Shown in pieces: positions 63,288-64,000 of a stretch of DNA of 64,000 nucleotides (position 1 is its first letter; each line of letters opens with the position of its first letter). The DNA lies in contig CADAAI010000005.1 in the NCBI GenBank assembly GCA_902785925.1, positions 1 to 64,000 of the forward strand, in the 5' to 3' direction. Source of the DNA: an uncultured Bacteroidales bacterium (GTDB taxonomy: Bacteria > Bacteroidota > Bacteroidia > Bacteroidales > Muribaculaceae). Below the pieces are notes generated by a model. The model made no database searches, had not been told where the DNA came from, and saw nothing but the letters and a program-made list of their open reading frames with translations. The translations under genes were made by a program, and so were the position numbers.

Positions 63288-64000
63288 TTACAAACTCGAT
63301 GATATTGCTGCAAAATTTGAACGATCAAGCTGCTCTTGGGCATATTCTCGTGTGAGCACAAATTTCTTTTTCTTCATCGAGGGCAAACTATACATTGCAT
63401 CCATCATAATGGTCTCAAAAATTGACCTTAGACCACGGGCACCAAGCTTGTACTCAACAGCCTTGTCGACAATAAAAGCGAGAGCATCATCACTGACGGT
63501 AAATGTTATGCCATCCATGAGCATCAGTTTCTCATATTGTCGCACAATAGCATTCTTTGGCTCAACAAGGATGCGGCGAAGAGCCTCACGTTCTAGTGGC
63601 TCAAGATTAGTTATCACCGGCAAGCGACCTATAATCTCAGGAATAAGACCATAAGAACGCAAGTCTTGGGGAGCTACATAATGAAGTAGTTTCTCGCGCT
63701 CGGTCTTGGTGACGTGATTACCAGCGCCGTAACCCACCACATGTGTGTTAAGACGCAAAGCAATCTTGCGTTCTATACCCTCAAAAGCCCCACCACAAAT
63801 GAAGAGAATGTTCTTGGTATCGACAGGTATCATCTTTTGCTCAGGATGCTTGCGTCCACCTTGTGGCGGCACATTGACAACCGAGCCTTCAAGCAATTTG
63901 AGCAGACCCTGTTGCACACCCTCACCGCTCACGTCGCGAGTGATTGACGGATTGTCGCTCTTGCGCGCAATCTTGTCAATCTCATCGATGAAGACGATGC
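63288..64000 (-). CDS. clpX: ATP-dependent Clp protease ATP-binding subunit ClpX (partial)
   Basis: Unfoldase partner of ClpP. About 236 C-terminal residues are visible; the gene enters from the right edge. The first visible part reads [18 protein letters not shown] (Walker B), then [45 protein letters not shown], an [20 protein letters not shown] segment (sensor/arginine finger area) and [19 protein letters not shown] (sensor 2, GAR). The C-terminus ends in AAISSSL and a TAA at 63288-63290. The N-terminal zinc domain and Walker A lie outside the window. Confidence 0.97.
   Translation of the reverse strand, partial: IVFIDEIDKIARKSDNPSITRDVSGEGVQQGLLKLLEGSVVNVPPQGGRKHPEQKMIPVDTKNILFICGGAFEGIERKIALRLNTHVVGYGAGNHVTKTEREKLLHYVAPQDLRSYGLIPEIIGRLPVITNLEPLEREALRRILVEPKNAIVRQYEKLMLMDGITFTVSDDALAFIVDKAVEYKLGARGLRSIFETIMMDAMYSLPSMKKKKFVLTREYAQEQLDRSNFAAISSSL

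Overview
The window reads as a chromosomal segment of a Bacteroidales bacterium (phylum Bacteroidota). The evidence is the recurring Bacteroidota promoter (TTTG or TTG, 19-21 bp, TAnnTTTG) upstream of many genes, the weak or absent Shine-Dalgarno sequences, and the gene families: GT3 glycogen synthase paired with a DUF3417-type phosphorylase, a DUF4827 lipoprotein, an OstA-like protein, a PorT-type barrel, an orphan FeoB-associated Cys-rich protein and carboxynorspermidine decarboxylase. A Muribaculaceae- or Prevotella-like host would fit but cannot be settled by reading alone. No rRNA, IS element, prophage or CRISPR array was seen.

Layout. 0-7 kb: the tail of an outer-membrane barrel gene, a tRNA-Ser(CGA), rpe and dedA, a uracil-DNA-glycosylase-family gene, and a two-gene glycogen operon (synthase then phosphorylase). 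7-10 kb: a LysM protein translationally coupled to a small barrel protein. 10-17 kb: the classical thrS-infC-rpmI-rplT translation operon, then nrnA-like/DUF4827/glmM-like. 17-30 kb: a dense plus-strand run of dsbD-like, mazG, topB, a Cys-rich membrane peptide, (holA on the minus strand), an HsdR-N-like nuclease domain, uvrD/pcrA, nspC, umuD and umuC.

29-48 kb is the surface-polysaccharide island. A capsule/exopolysaccharide operon runs leftward from a promoter near 47.8 kb: wza, wzc, UDP-ManNAc dehydrogenase, two EpsG-type polymerases, two glycosyltransferases, a TupA-like ATP-grasp ligase and a WecG/TagA transferase. A flippase converges on it. Next to this lies an unusual cluster: a GT2, a fused nucleotidyltransferase-aminotransferase and an ornithine-cyclodeaminase-family enzyme (minus strand), converging on a LicD-family phosphotransferase whose leader carries a 9-bp tandem repeat. 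I read this as a candidate self-contained route that makes a phospho-alkanolamine or aminophosphonate, activates it with CTP and transfers it to a glycan. This is the most interesting system in the window.

48-64 kb: groES-groEL, two tandem paralogous MFS transporters, and a leftward envelope/DNA-repair block of clpX (cut by the window end), recQ, two parvulin-type chaperones, an OstA-like protein with five 93-bp tandem repeats, and mutL.
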